Notes: generated by a model from the sequence alone, not told the origin. DNA of 64,000 bases from JAUZOB01 sp963692465 (GCA_963692465.1 OY829943.1:3224001-3288000); one strand, 5' to 3'. Shown: positions 34,047 to 43,455, counted from the stretch's first letter. Program-made: numbers and translations.

Positions 34047-36377
34047 ATGAGACGATTTATTTGTTTATTAGTCTGTGCCTGTTTCTTTCAGGCACTGTCT
34101 TGTTGTGCGTACGCGCAAAAGATCTCAATTATTCCGGTTCCTGCCTTTATGCAGGTAAATAGCGGAGTCTTTCAGGTTTCCGTTAATACCAAGATTTATA
34201 CAGATTCAGAGACGTCTTTATGGGCAGCAGAAGAATTAGCCCGTAGCTTATGGAAAACGGATTTTCAACGTCATATTTTTAAGGCGCAGTCCGGATTTTC
34301 AGGTGGAAAATCCATCGTTTTAAAAAAAACAACCGGATTGCCTTCCGAAGGGTATCGGTTGATTATAAAAAAAGATGAAATTATTCTCGAAGCATCAAGT
34401 GCTGCGGGATTTTTTTATGCCATTCAGACTGTTCGTCAGCTATTGCCTTCAACAGACGGTGTGATTAAGCCGGAAAGAAGACTGTCCCTTCCCTGTTTGA
34501 CGATTAAAGATTCTCCGCGTTTTTCCTGGAGGGGAATGATGCTCGATGTTTCCCGTCATTTCCTGACTATCGATGAAGTGAAGAAGTTCATTGATTATAT
34601 GGCTTTTTACAAGATGAATACGCTTCATCTTCATCTGACAGATGATCAGGGATGGCGGATAGAGATCAAAAAGTATCCGCTTCTGACTGAAAAAGGGGCA
34701 TGGCGAATTGAAAACAAGCAAGATTCGGATTGCCATAGAAGGTCAAAGGACGACTCGATGTTTGTCATTCCTGAAAAGAATTATAAAATACTGGACGGGA
34801 AGAGAGTATATGGTGGTTTCTATACACAGACACAAATTCGTGATTTAGTACAGTATGCAATGCAGCGTTGTATAACCGTCATTCCCGAAATTGATATGCC
34901 GGGTCATTTTAATGCAGCGATGCAGTTGTATCCGGAATTATCCTGTGGGGGAGAATCCGGATGGGGTTCTTTGTTCTCATTTCCGGCCTGTCCGTCTAAA
35001 GAATCGACTTATATCTTTATGGAAAATATTCTTTCGGAAGTGGCTGATCTTTTCCCCTCCCCTTATATTCATATCGGAGGCGATGAGGTCAATGTAGATT
35101 CCTGGAAGAAATGTCCCTTGTGTCAGGAGGCAATGAAAGAAAAGGGATTTAAGAAAGAACAAGAACTTCAGAGCGATTTTAACCGGCGCATTGAGAAATT
35201 CATCCATTCGAAAGGGAAAAAACTTCTGGGTTGGGATGAAATAACCGAGGGCGGTTTGACTAAAGAGTCGACAGTGATGTGGTGGCGTAACTGGTCTCCT
35301 AAAGCACCTTGTGTAGCCGTAAAAAATGGGAGTGACTTGATCATATCTCCTGATTTTCAATACTATTTTAATACAAATAACACGGATGTTCCTCTGTCAA
35401 AGGTTTATGATTATGAACCTTGCCCTAAAGATTTCACTCCTGAGGAAGAAAAACATTTGTTGGGCGTGCAGGCAAATTTGTGGTCGGAGCAGATTCCGAA
35501 TTTTACACGGTTACAATATCAGACTTTTCCCCGGCTGCTGGCATTATCAGAGACTGCGTGGTCTCCTGCATCGAAAAAGAATTACACTGATTTTGTTTCG
35601 CGGCTAAAGGTTCATTATGCCCATTTGTCTGAAATGGGGATTCGCGCATTTCTCCCTGTTGCTGAAGGGTTGAGGCCGAAAACGGTCTTTGTTGAGAAGT
35701 CGGTGCTCTCATTGAAGCCTCTGTTGTCTGATATGAAGATTTATTATACACTTGATGGTTCTGCGCCTACTCAAAATTCGACTCTTTATTCCGGTTCGGT
35801 TTCGATTCGTACGAGTTGTACCGTGAAGACCCGGATTTATTGGAGGAACACTTCCAGTCAGGTTTTTATGGGTAAATTTGAGAAACAAATTTTGTTGCCA
35901 GCGTTAGGAGAGAAAGGGATGGTTTCAGGAATCTTAAGGTCTTTTGTGAAAGGAACGTTTGATAAGGCGAGAGAGGTCAACTCTGATTCGTTAGAAGTCG
36001 CACAAATTGTTCCTCGTGTATCAACTGAAGGTTATTCAGGAGTGAATGATTTCGGACTGACGTTTGGTGGATTTGTTAAGGTGAGTCAAGATGGGGTATA
36101 TGATTTTTCTTTAACTTCGGACGATGGGGCTGTTTTATATATTGATGATTTATTGGTTGTTGATAATGACGGATCGCACGAAGCAAGAACAGACCGGGGT
36201 ATGGTTGCTTTGAAGGCTGGATTTCATCCGATTATTATTAAATATCATCAGTTTGGAAATAGTGCAATGTTAAAGGCAGAAGTAACCGATCCGAACGGAC
36301 GGACCCATGAATTGTCAAAAGGGGATTTATACAATAAAAGAATTTTTCAAACCAATAATAAAAAAAGTATAAAATGA
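34047..36377 (+). CDS. Beta-N-acetylhexosaminidase, GH20, with C-terminal PA14-like domain
   Basis: I choose the ATG at 34047 (MRRFICLLVCACFF, 776 residues) because it gives a clean signal peptide and the frame upstream runs into a terminator. A GH20 N-terminal domain (about 25-145) precedes the TIM barrel (about 148-500), which holds the catalytic Asp346-Glu347 pair in HIGGDEVN and LHLHLTDDQGWRIEIK. A chitobiase/FN3-like segment with YYTLDGSAPTQNSTLYSG follows, then a PA14-like domain (about 630-760; DFSLTSDDGAVLYIDD). It releases terminal GlcNAc or GalNAc from glycans, probably in the periplasm. It overlaps the downstream GH29 gene by four bases. Confidence 0.95.
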   Translation: MRRFICLLVCACFFQALSCCAYAQKISIIPVPAFMQVNSGVFQVSVNTKIYTDSETSLWAAEELARSLWKTDFQRHIFKAQSGFSGGKSIVLKKTTGLPSEGYRLIIKKDEIILEASSAAGFFYAIQTVRQLLPSTDGVIKPERRLSLPCLTIKDSPRFSWRGMMLDVSRHFLTIDEVKKFIDYMAFYKMNTLHLHLTDDQGWRIEIKKYPLLTEKGAWRIENKQDSDCHRRSKDDSMFVIPEKNYKILDGKRVYGGFYTQTQIRDLVQYAMQRCITVIPEIDMPGHFNAAMQLYPELSCGGESGWGSLFSFPACPSKESTYIFMENILSEVADLFPSPYIHIGGDEVNVDSWKKCPLCQEAMKEKGFKKEQELQSDFNRRIEKFIHSKGKKLLGWDEITEGGLTKESTVMWWRNWSPKAPCVAVKNGSDLIISPDFQYYFNTNNTDVPLSKVYDYEPCPKDFTPEEEKHLLGVQANLWSEQIPNFTRLQYQTFPRLLALSETAWSPASKKNYTDFVSRLKVHYAHLSEMGIRAFLPVAEGLRPKTVFVEKSVLSLKPLLSDMKIYYTLDGSAPTQNSTLYSGSVSIRTSCTVKTRIYWRNTSSQVFMGKFEKQILLPALGEKGMVSGILRSFVKGTFDKAREVNSDSLEVAQIVPRVSTEGYSGVNDFGLTFGGFVKVSQDGVYDFSLTSDDGAVLYIDDLLVVDNDGSHEARTDRGMVALKAGFHPIIIKYHQFGNSAMLKAEVTDPNGRTHELSKGDLYNKRIFQTNNKKSIK

Positions 36378-37840
36378 GAAAAATTATTATTGTTTTTCTT
36401 CTTGTATGTTCTGTGATGACCTTAAGGGCACAGGCTATATATGAGAGTGAAAAATATGTTCCGGAAAAAGATCCGCAGGTACTCAAAAACCTTGGACACT
36501 GGCAGGATATCAAATTCGGACTGTTGATGCATTGGGGTACATACAGTCAGAAAGGGCTAATAGAATCATGGACGATCTGTCCGGAAGATGAGGACTGGTG
36601 CCGTCGTTCAAATCCTGATTATAATACTTACGTGAAAGAATACGAAGGATTGAAAAATACATTCAATCCGACTAAGTTCAATCCTGATCAATGGGCTAAA
36701 GCGGCGAAAGAAGCTGGTATGAAATATGTGGTTTTTACCACGAAACACCATGACGGATTTTGCATGTTCGATACAAAATATACCGATTATAAGATTACTT
36801 CAGAAGGTTGTCCGTTTCACACCAATCCACGGGCTAACATTGCTAAGGAGGTATTTAATTCATTTCGCAATGAGGGATTTATGGTTGGAGCCTATTTCTC
36901 GAAACCGGATTGGCACTGCCCCTATTACTGGTGTCCTAATTTCCCGCCGAGGGATCGGAATGTGAACTATGATCCGGATGTTTATAAAGATCAATGGGGT
37001 AAATATGTTGACTATACACATAATCAAATATTGGAATTGATGTCGGATTATGGAAAAATTGATCTGTTGTGGCTCGATGGGGGATGGGTTGCTAAACGAT
37101 CAAAAGAAGATCTTGAAAAAACGTATCAGGAGAAGCTTAAAACTGTTGGCTCCGGCTATATTAAGAGTAATGAAATAAACCAGGATGTCAAAATGGACGA
37201 ACTGGTCGAAAAATGCCGCGAAAAACAACCCGGACTGATTGTGGTTGACCGTGCTGTTTATGGTAAAAATCAGAATTATCTGACACCGGAAAATCGGGTG
37301 CCGGATAAAACCTTACCTTATCCATGGGAATCCTGTATTATATCCGGCGGTGGCTGGTCGTATTCCCCGAATGCTAAATATATGAGCGGGCGGGAAGGCG
37401 TTCAACTCTTGATTAATGTGGTTGCTAAAGGTGGAAATCTGTTGCTGAATATAGCTCCCGGACCCGACGGAACATGGCAACCTGGTGCTTATAAGTTGTT
37501 GAGGGAATATGGCGCCTGGATGAAGGTGAACAGCGAAGGAATCTATAACAGCAAACCAATTGCTCCTTACAAAGAAGGTAAGATCGCTATGACCAGTCAG
37601 GCTAACGGAAATGTTTATTTCTTTTATATGCCCGATGAAGGGGAGGCAATGCCTCAATCGGTCCATATAACTTCTCATCAGCCGAAGAGCGGAGCCAAAG
37701 TGACGATGCCCGGAGTTGGCGGAACTTTGAAATGGAAGCCGGAAGGAGCTGGCTTTGTGGTTAATATTCCTGCTTCTGTAAGGAAAAATAAGCCCTGTGA
37801 TTATGCCTGGGTGATTAAGGTTTCTTCTTTAAAAAAATAA
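36374..37840 (+). CDS. Alpha-L-fucosidase, GH29, exported
   Basis: The product has 488 residues with a signal peptide ending LRAQ near residue 19. GH29 features: IKFGLLMHWGTYSQKG, YVVFTTKHHDGFCMFD, and the nucleophile Asp235 in IDLLWLDGGW. The C-terminal 100 residues are a beta-sandwich. It removes fucose from host- or algal-type glycans. It is translationally coupled to the GH20 gene (ATGA overlap) and followed 26 bp later by the CBM9-like gene. The three together suit stepwise trimming of fucosylated N-acetylhexosamine glycans, such as mucin-type chains. Confidence 0.95.
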   Translation: MRKIIIVFLLVCSVMTLRAQAIYESEKYVPEKDPQVLKNLGHWQDIKFGLLMHWGTYSQKGLIESWTICPEDEDWCRRSNPDYNTYVKEYEGLKNTFNPTKFNPDQWAKAAKEAGMKYVVFTTKHHDGFCMFDTKYTDYKITSEGCPFHTNPRANIAKEVFNSFRNEGFMVGAYFSKPDWHCPYYWCPNFPPRDRNVNYDPDVYKDQWGKYVDYTHNQILELMSDYGKIDLLWLDGGWVAKRSKEDLEKTYQEKLKTVGSGYIKSNEINQDVKMDELVEKCREKQPGLIVVDRAVYGKNQNYLTPENRVPDKTLPYPWESCIISGGGWSYSPNAKYMSGREGVQLLINVVAKGGNLLLNIAPGPDGTWQPGAYKLLREYGAWMKVNSEGIYNSKPIAPYKEGKIAMTSQANGNVYFFYMPDEGEAMPQSVHITSHQPKSGAKVTMPGVGGTLKWKPEGAGFVVNIPASVRKNKPCDYAWVIKVSSLKK

Positions 37841-37866
37841 ATTCGAACAGATTAAAACTGATTGAA

Positions 37867-38979
37867 ATGAAAAAAACACTATTCCTGTTTGTCTGTCTGG
37901 CTGCTTTTGTAACAGGCGGTTTTGCACAGTCGGTTAACGAATACGGATTAAAAATACCGGAAATACCTTTTAATCCGAAACACTATGTGTGTTACCGGAC
38001 TGAAACGCCGTTGAAGATTGACGGAAAGTTAGACGAAGCGGCCTGGAATAAGGCAGAGTGGACCGATTATTTTGTTGATATAGAAGGTCCGGTTAAGCCG
38101 GAACCTCGATTTAAAACCCGGGCCAAGATGCTTTGGGATGATCAATATCTTTATATCGCAGCTGAAATTGGGGAACCCGATATTCAGGCAACGCTGAAGC
38201 AACGGGATGCCATCATCTTCAATGATAATGATTTTGAAATTTTTATTGATCCCGATGGGGACACCCATGGCTATTATGAATTTGAAATGAATGCCTTTAA
38301 TGCCGTATGGGACCTTCTCCTGGTGAAACCTTATCGTGACGGTGGACCGGCAATTAATTCATGGGATATAAACGGATTGAAATCGGCCGTAAAAGTTTAT
38401 GGCACGATCAATAACCCTAAAAGCAAGGATAAATGCTGGGTTGTAGAACTTGCTTATCCTTTAAATGTATTGAAAGAGTTTAATTCTTCCATTCCTAAAG
38501 AAGGAGACCAGTGGCGGATTAATTTTTCACGGGTTGAGTGGAAGACTAAAGTTGATCATGGTCATTATATGAAAGAGATTAATCCGGAAACAGGCAAACA
38601 TTATCCTGAAGATAACTGGGTCTGGTCTCCACAAGGGGTTGTTAACATGCACTTCCCTGAAATGTGGGGATTCCTGCAGTTTACGTCAACTCCCGTTGGG
38701 GAAAAGACGGGTCCTTTTGTTTATAATGTTGAAGAGGATGTGAAATGGGAACTCAGGAATCTTTATTATGCTCAGCGTGATTATATCGGGAAATACGGAC
38801 AGTATGCTCATTCAATCAGTGATCTTGAGAAGGTTGGTTTCCTTTCGAATGCATTAAAATTCGGACCGGAAATGGAGTGTACAATGACTTTGTATGAGAT
38901 CATTGCGAAACGTCCGGATAGCAAACTGGTTTGGCATATTGATCAAAGTGGCAGAACATGGCATACTCCTTTGCAATAG
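37867..38979 (+). CDS. Exported CBM9-like carbohydrate-binding protein
   Basis: The product has 370 residues with a signal peptide ending GFAQ near residue 21. The core (about 40-230) matches the CBM9-like DOMON fold: TPLKIDGKLDEAAWNKAEWT, AKMLWDDQYLYIAAEI, and NDNDFEIFIDPDGDTHGYYE. The C-terminal 130 residues carry no motif I know. Such proteins bind sugars or act as accessory modules in glycan-degrading loci; no catalytic residues are evident. It is last in the GH20-GH29 operon, before a terminator. Confidence 0.88.
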   Translation: MKKTLFLFVCLAAFVTGGFAQSVNEYGLKIPEIPFNPKHYVCYRTETPLKIDGKLDEAAWNKAEWTDYFVDIEGPVKPEPRFKTRAKMLWDDQYLYIAAEIGEPDIQATLKQRDAIIFNDNDFEIFIDPDGDTHGYYEFEMNAFNAVWDLLLVKPYRDGGPAINSWDINGLKSAVKVYGTINNPKSKDKCWVVELAYPLNVLKEFNSSIPKEGDQWRINFSRVEWKTKVDHGHYMKEINPETGKHYPEDNWVWSPQGVVNMHFPEMWGFLQFTSTPVGEKTGPFVYNVEEDVKWELRNLYYAQRDYIGKYGQYAHSISDLEKVGFLSNALKFGPEMECTMTLYEIIAKRPDSKLVWHIDQSGRTWHTPLQ

Positions 38980-39008
38980 AAACCTTGTTTCTACTTAGTG
39001 TTTTTCTT

Positions 39009-39040
39009 TTTGCATAATCGGGTATAAATTGCTAATTTTA
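39009..39040 (+). promoter_or_regulatory. Candidate promoter of an intergenic transcript upstream of sdaA
   Basis: TTTG (39009-39012) and TAATTTTA (39033-39040) are separated by 20 bases. This is the Bacteroidota -33/-7 arrangement with one mismatch in the -7 box. It lies after the CBM9-like gene and 156 bp before sdaA. Confidence 0.45.
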
Positions 39041-39046
39041 TAAGAG

Positions 39047-39123
39047 CGCGTGGTAAATGCTTGGCTCTTAAGATAATAAGGAAAGAATAGGGCTACTTCG
39101 TTTTTAACGAGGTAGCTTTTTTT
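39047..39123 (+). ncRNA. Candidate small RNA or sdaA leader with terminator-like end
   Basis: From the predicted start near 39047 the transcript would include most of one hairpin (TAAGAGC 39041-39047 with GCTCTTA 39064-39070) and a second stem GCTACTTCG/CGAGGTAGC followed by seven Ts, which is a good terminator. The 77-base product is either a small RNA, an attenuated leader for sdaA, or simply the 3' end of the CBM9 mRNA. Existence is inferred only from promoter plus hairpins. Confidence 0.3.
39092..39123 (+). terminator. Terminator between the glycan operon and sdaA
   Basis: GCTACTTCG (39092-39100) pairs with CGAGGTAGC (39108-39116) with one G-T pair, then seven Ts. It is 113 bp after the CBM9-like stop and 72 bp before sdaA. 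Confidence 0.85.
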
Positions 39124-39195
39124 GTAGAATATGAGATTTATCCTTGATTTGAAGATTAAACTTCGTTTTTTTGTTGTTCGTAACATTTGTGAGAT

Positions 39196-40401
39196 ATGGA
39201 GTCGATAAGAGAGATTTATAGAATTGGGCACGGTCCTTCGAGTAGTCACACCATGGGGCCGTTAAAGGCTGCTGGAATGTTTCTGGAGAAAGTCCCGAAT
39301 GCATTCCGTTACCAGATTACCTTGTACGGGAGCCTTGCAGCTACCGGGAAAGGCCATTTAACCGGGGTTGCAATTGAGGAGGTCTTTAAAGGAAGAAAGT
39401 TTGATATTTTATGGAAATCTCATATTTTCTTACCCCGGCATCCCAATGCACTTAATTTTACCGCATTTGATGAGGACGGGAAGGAAGTTAAAAGCTGGAC
39501 AGCCTATAGTATCGGAGGAGGTGCAGTGGTCGATGATTCTACGAAGCCGGAAGAGAGCTCAGTTTATCCGCTTTCAAACATGACGGATATTCTGAACTGG
39601 TGCCAAAGTAATGGGAAACAGTTATGGGAGTACGTCGAAAATTGTGAAGGTTCAGATATTTGGTCTTTTCTGGAAGAGGTGTGGGGGGCGATGCAAAGTG
39701 CATTGAAACGAGGATTGAATTGTGAAGGAACTTTACCGGGAGGATTGCATCTTGCAAGAAAAGCTGTTTCTTATAAGGCAAAAGCTAAAAGTTACAGTGG
39801 ACCGATGAAAAAAAACGGGTTGTTGTTTGCTTATGCTTTGGCTGTTTCTGAAGAAAATGCTGCGGGTGGTGTTATTGTTACCGCCCCAACCTGTGGCGCA
39901 TGTGGTGTGGTTCCGGCTGTTATGAAATTTTATCAGAATGCCTATGAAATTACGGCTGAATCAATATTAAAAGCTCTTGCAACAGCCGGATTAATTGGAG
40001 CAATCGTAAAGCATAATGCCTCCATTTCGGGAGCAGAAGTGGGGTGTCAGGGAGAAGTTGGTACGGCTTGTGCGATGGCTTCGGGGGCTGCGGCACAGAT
40101 GATGGGCGGAAGTGTCTATCAAATTGAATATGCGGCTGAAATGGGACTGGAACATCATTTGGGACTGACCTGCGATCCGGTAATGGGATTGGTTCAGATT
40201 CCCTGTATTGAAAGGAATGCTTTTGCGGCCGCCAGAGCGTTAAGTCATAGTACTTTTGCTCTGCTGTCAGATGGAAGACATCGGATTAGTTTTGATCAGG
40301 TGGTTGAGGTGATGAAAAAAACCGGGCATGATTTATCGAATACTTATAAAGAAACCTCTGAAGGTGGTTTGGCCTTGACTAGTGGCATTCATGAAGATTA
40401 A
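39196..40401 (+). CDS. sdaA: L-serine ammonia-lyase, iron-sulfur dependent, single chain
   Basis: The product has 401 residues. An N-terminal beta domain starts ESIREIYRIGHGPSSSHTMG, the substrate/allosteric region of this family. The alpha domain has TAPTCGACGVVPAVM, EVGCQGEVGTACAMASGA and LTCDPVMGLVQIPC, which supply the Cys ligands of a [4Fe-4S] cluster. It converts serine to pyruvate and ammonia. Both domains are on one chain, unlike the split SdaAA/SdaAB of Gram-positives. The gene is monocistronic, with a hairpin after the stop. Confidence 0.96.
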   Translation: MESIREIYRIGHGPSSSHTMGPLKAAGMFLEKVPNAFRYQITLYGSLAATGKGHLTGVAIEEVFKGRKFDILWKSHIFLPRHPNALNFTAFDEDGKEVKSWTAYSIGGGAVVDDSTKPEESSVYPLSNMTDILNWCQSNGKQLWEYVENCEGSDIWSFLEEVWGAMQSALKRGLNCEGTLPGGLHLARKAVSYKAKAKSYSGPMKKNGLLFAYALAVSEENAAGGVIVTAPTCGACGVVPAVMKFYQNAYEITAESILKALATAGLIGAIVKHNASISGAEVGCQGEVGTACAMASGAAAQMMGGSVYQIEYAAEMGLEHHLGLTCDPVMGLVQIPCIERNAFAAARALSHSTFALLSDGRHRISFDQVVEVMKKTGHDLSNTYKETSEGGLALTSGIHED

Positions 40402-40405
40402 ACCG

Positions 40406-40441
40406 GATAAGGCTGTGGATAAAAATTCGAACAGCCTTATC
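40406..40441. terminator. Hairpin between convergent sdaA and mazG
   Basis: GATAAGGCTGT (40406-40416) and ACAGCCTTATC (40431-40441) form a perfect 11-bp stem with a 14-base loop. There is no clear T-run on either side, so it may act as an mRNA-end hairpin rather than a strong terminator. Confidence 0.65.
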
Positions 40442-40461
40442 TGTTAACTATTTGAAATGAT

Positions 40462-41253
40462 TTATTCCTTGTTTTCTAATTCTTTAGCTTCACCCCAGAG
40501 TACATCCATTTCTTCGATAGGCATATTTTTTAGTTGAATACCTTTCTTAATGGTTTGACTTTCTATGTAATTAAACCGTTTGGTGAATTTTTTATTGGTT
40601 CTTTCGAGAGCTGTTTCAGGGTCAATATTGTAAAGGCGGGCTGCATTGACTAGAGCAAACAGAAGGTCGCCGCATTCTGCTTCCATTTTGTCCTGATCGT
40701 CTTTCTCTATTTCGGTTTCGAATTCCTGAATTTCTTCGCGTACTTTATTCCATACCTCTTTCCGTTCTTTCCAGTCAAATCCGACACCGCTGACTTTTTC
40801 CTGAATCCGGTTTGCCTTAATAAGGGCAGGAAGAGAAACCGGAACTCCTTCCAGTACGCTCTTGTTGCCTCCTTTTTCCTTGAGTTTGAGAGCTTCCCAG
40901 TTTTGTTCAACCTGACGGGGAGTGTTGGCTACAGCATTCCCGTAAATATGAGGGTGTCGGTAAATTAGTTTTTCACAGAGCGAGTTAATAACATCTTCCA
41001 GGTCGAATGCCGCTTTTTCCGAAGCGATTTTTGAATAGAAAACAATGTGGAGGAGCAAATCACCTAACTCCTTTTTTATGTTTTCATTATCCTCTTCGAG
41101 AATCGCATCGGTTAGTTCATAAGTTTCTTCAATGGTCATTTTTCTTAGAGAATGAAAAGTTTGTTTTCGATCCCATGGACATTTTTCTCTTAATTCGTCC
41201 ATGATCTTAATCAGCCTGCGGAAGGCTTTTATTTTTTCATCTATATTCGGCAT
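40462..41253 (-). CDS. mazG: Nucleoside triphosphate pyrophosphohydrolase MazG
   Basis: The product has 263 residues, the same length as E. coli MazG. It contains two MazG repeats: the first has CPWDRKQTFHSLRKMTIEET and ELGDLLLHIVFYSKIA, the second VREEIQEFE and AECGDLLFALVNAARL. The acidic EExxE/ExxD residues that bind Mg2+ are present in both. It hydrolyses non-canonical or excess NTPs to NMP and PPi. It stands alone, convergent with sdaA and divergent from phoH. Confidence 0.95.
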   Translation of the reverse strand: MPNIDEKIKAFRRLIKIMDELREKCPWDRKQTFHSLRKMTIEETYELTDAILEEDNENIKKELGDLLLHIVFYSKIASEKAAFDLEDVINSLCEKLIYRHPHIYGNAVANTPRQVEQNWEALKLKEKGGNKSVLEGVPVSLPALIKANRIQEKVSGVGFDWKERKEVWNKVREEIQEFETEIEKDDQDKMEAECGDLLFALVNAARLYNIDPETALERTNKKFTKRFNYIESQTIKKGIQLKNMPIEEMDVLWGEAKELENKE

Positions 41254-41343
41254 GGTTGTTTTTTATTTGAGATGCGAAGTTAAGCAATTTTATTTGCTCC
41301 TGTTTTTAAGATTAACGATCAACCATAATCCACTTAAAAAAAC

Positions 41344-41351
41344 TATTTTTG
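41344..41351 (+). promoter_or_regulatory. -7 promoter box of phoH
   Basis: TATTTTTG matches TAnnTTTG exactly, 21 bases before the ATG at 41373. Its final TTG is the apparent alternative start codon of a longer reading, which is therefore part of the promoter and not of the gene. Confidence 0.6.
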
Positions 41352-41372
41352 CAAAGACAGAAAGCACACTGT

Positions 41373-42368
41373 ATGTTTGAAAAAGAAGTGATCCTCGAAG
41401 GAGTAGAGGCCATTGATTTTTATGGAGTCAATAACCAGAAGATAGATGTTATCCGGTCTTTTTTTCCAAAATTGAAGATTGTTGCCCGTGGCAATAAATT
41501 AAAGATTTTCGGAGAGGAGAGTGAGATTGATGTTTTTTGTGAAAAATTGAATTTATTGCTTGATCATTATCATCAGTATCATTCCTTAAGTGATGAGATG
41601 ATTACCCAGATTGTGCTGGATGACGGAGATAGTTCCGGAATTCAGAACCCTGATGATGCGGAAATATTAGTTTATGGGAATAACGGGAAACCGATTAAGG
41701 CAAAAACTCCGAATCAGTCTAAATTAGTTGACGCTTGTTCTAAAAATGATTTGATTTTTGCTGTTGGTCCTGCGGGTACGGGGAAAACCTATACTGCGAT
41801 TGCTTTAGCTGTTAAGGCATTGAAAGACAGGGAGATTAAAAAAATCATTCTTAGCAGGCCAGCTGTTGAAGCCGGAGAACGACTGGGCTTTCTTCCCGGA
41901 GACTTGAAAGATAAAATAGATCCGTATTTGCAACCACTTTATGATGCATTGCTTGATATGATCCCTCCCCGAAAATTGGAAGATTATATGAAGGACGGCA
42001 TTATTCAGATTGCACCTTTGGCTTTTATGCGTGGGAGAACGTTGAGTAATGCATTTGTTATTCTTGATGAAGCACAGAATACGACCGAGAATCAGCTGAA
42101 AATGTTTCTTACGCGCATGGGAATGAATGCTAAATTTATCATTACCGGTGATGTAACACAGATTGATCTGCCGTCGAGTCAACAGTCCGGCTTAGTTCAG
42201 GCGATTAAGATTCTGAAGAAAATTGAAGGAATTGCTTTTATTTATTTTGATAAAGGGGATATTGTCAGACATCGGCTTGTTCGTGATATTGTTGATGCTT
42301 ATGAACATTTTCATGGGGAAAACCTTTACTTAAAAGAAAAGAATAACGGAGAGAAAAAGTCTGATTGA
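41373..42368 (+). CDS. phoH: PhoH-family ATPase
   Basis: I start at the ATG at 41373 (MFEKEVILEGVEAIDFYG, 331 residues), because the longer reading begins with a TTG inside the -7 box. An N-terminal KH-like domain (about 10-90) is followed by a P-loop ATPase: Walker A GPAGTGKTYTAIAL, Walker B NAFVILDEAQNTTENQL, and FIITGDVTQIDLP. PhoH proteins are RNA-associated ATPases or helicases of uncertain role, often near ybeY; that gene is not here. It lies 81 bp upstream of purC. Confidence 0.94.
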   Translation: MFEKEVILEGVEAIDFYGVNNQKIDVIRSFFPKLKIVARGNKLKIFGEESEIDVFCEKLNLLLDHYHQYHSLSDEMITQIVLDDGDSSGIQNPDDAEILVYGNNGKPIKAKTPNQSKLVDACSKNDLIFAVGPAGTGKTYTAIALAVKALKDREIKKIILSRPAVEAGERLGFLPGDLKDKIDPYLQPLYDALLDMIPPRKLEDYMKDGIIQIAPLAFMRGRTLSNAFVILDEAQNTTENQLKMFLTRMGMNAKFIITGDVTQIDLPSSQQSGLVQAIKILKKIEGIAFIYFDKGDIVRHRLVRDIVDAYEHFHGENLYLKEKNNGEKKSD

Positions 42369-42449
42369 AATAGAATTTGTGAAATTTAAATTGTTTTTTG
42401 AAAGGTATAAAGAAGAACAATTCATATACAAAACCTTAAATATTAAGCA

Positions 42450-43403
42450 ATGAGCAAAGCATTAGTAAAAACTGATTTTAACTTTCCCGGACAAAAGACG
42501 GTTTATCACGGAAAAGTAAGAGATGTCTATAACATTAAGAATGAATATCTTGTTATGGTTGTTTCTGACAGAATTTCTGCATTCGATGTGGTTTTGCCTG
42601 AAGGAATTCCATATAAAGGGCAGGTGCTGAATCAAATTGCAGAGAAATTTCTTGATGCAACACAGGATATTGTTCCTAACTGGAAAATTGCGTCTCCGGA
42701 CCCAATGGTTACAATTGGACACTGCTGTGAACCATTTAAGGTTGAAATGGTTGTGCGTGGATATCTTGCCGGTCATGCATGGAGAGAATATAAAGAAGGG
42801 AAGCATTCTTTATGCGGTGAAGCGCTTCAGGAAGGAATGGTCGAAAATCAAAAATTGAATCGGCCTATTGTTACTCCGACCACAAAAGCTGCAGAAGGAC
42901 ATGATGAAGATATTTCTAAAAAAGAAATTATCGAACAGGGACTTGTAAGTGCAGAAGATTACGAAAAGCTTGAAAGTTATACGCTTCGTCTTTTCCAAAG
43001 AGGGACAGAGATCGCCAATAAAATGGGACTTATCCTGGTTGATACAAAATATGAATTTGGAAAGAAAGACGGAAAGATTTACTTGATAGACGAAATTCAC
43101 ACCCCTGATTCTTCACGTTACTTTTACGCTAAAGGTTACGAGGAACGTCAGGCTAAGGGTGAGGCACAAAAGCAACTTTCAAAAGAATTTGTCCGTCAGT
43201 GGTTGATTGAGAATGGATTTCAGGGCAAAGAGGGACAAAAGATTCCGGTTATGACCGAAGAATATGTTAGTCAAGTCTCCGAACGGTATATTGAACTTTA
43301 TGAGAATATTACCGGAGAGAAGTTTGACCGGGTTAGCCTGGATAATCTGAATGCCCGAATTGAGAAGAATGTAACGGATTTTATCCTGAACAAACTGAAA
43401 TAA
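42450..43403 (+). CDS. purC: Phosphoribosylaminoimidazole-succinocarboxamide synthase
   Basis: The product has 317 residues, the long form typical of Bacteroidota. Signature segments are YHGKVRDVYNIKNEYLVMVVSD (start shown shortened: GKVRDVYNI), VVRGYLAGHAWREY, RPIVTPTTKAAEGHDEDIS and LIDEIHTPDSSRYF. It joins CAIR and aspartate with ATP in purine synthesis. Apart from phoH no functional partner is adjacent. A terminator follows. Confidence 0.97.
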   Translation: MSKALVKTDFNFPGQKTVYHGKVRDVYNIKNEYLVMVVSDRISAFDVVLPEGIPYKGQVLNQIAEKFLDATQDIVPNWKIASPDPMVTIGHCCEPFKVEMVVRGYLAGHAWREYKEGKHSLCGEALQEGMVENQKLNRPIVTPTTKAAEGHDEDISKKEIIEQGLVSAEDYEKLESYTLRLFQRGTEIANKMGLILVDTKYEFGKKDGKIYLIDEIHTPDSSRYFYAKGYEERQAKGEAQKQLSKEFVRQWLIENGFQGKEGQKIPVMTEEYVSQVSERYIELYENITGEKFDRVSLDNLNARIEKNVTDFILNKLK

Positions 43404-43417
43404 AAATTGTTATAGGT

Positions 43418-43455
43418 TTTTAGCAGAATTTGATGATTCTGCTGAAAACTTTTTA
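43418..43455 (+). terminator. Terminator after purC
   Basis: TTTTAGCAGAAT (43418-43429) pairs with ATTCTGCTGAAAA (43436-43448), leaving one bulged base, and is followed by five Ts. It overlaps the upstream part of the next frame, supporting the later start at 43478. Confidence 0.85.

Noticed and set aside
41349..41372. TTG start for a longer PhoH protein
   Set aside because: The TTG is the end of an exact -7 promoter box; homologues begin at the ATG at 41373.
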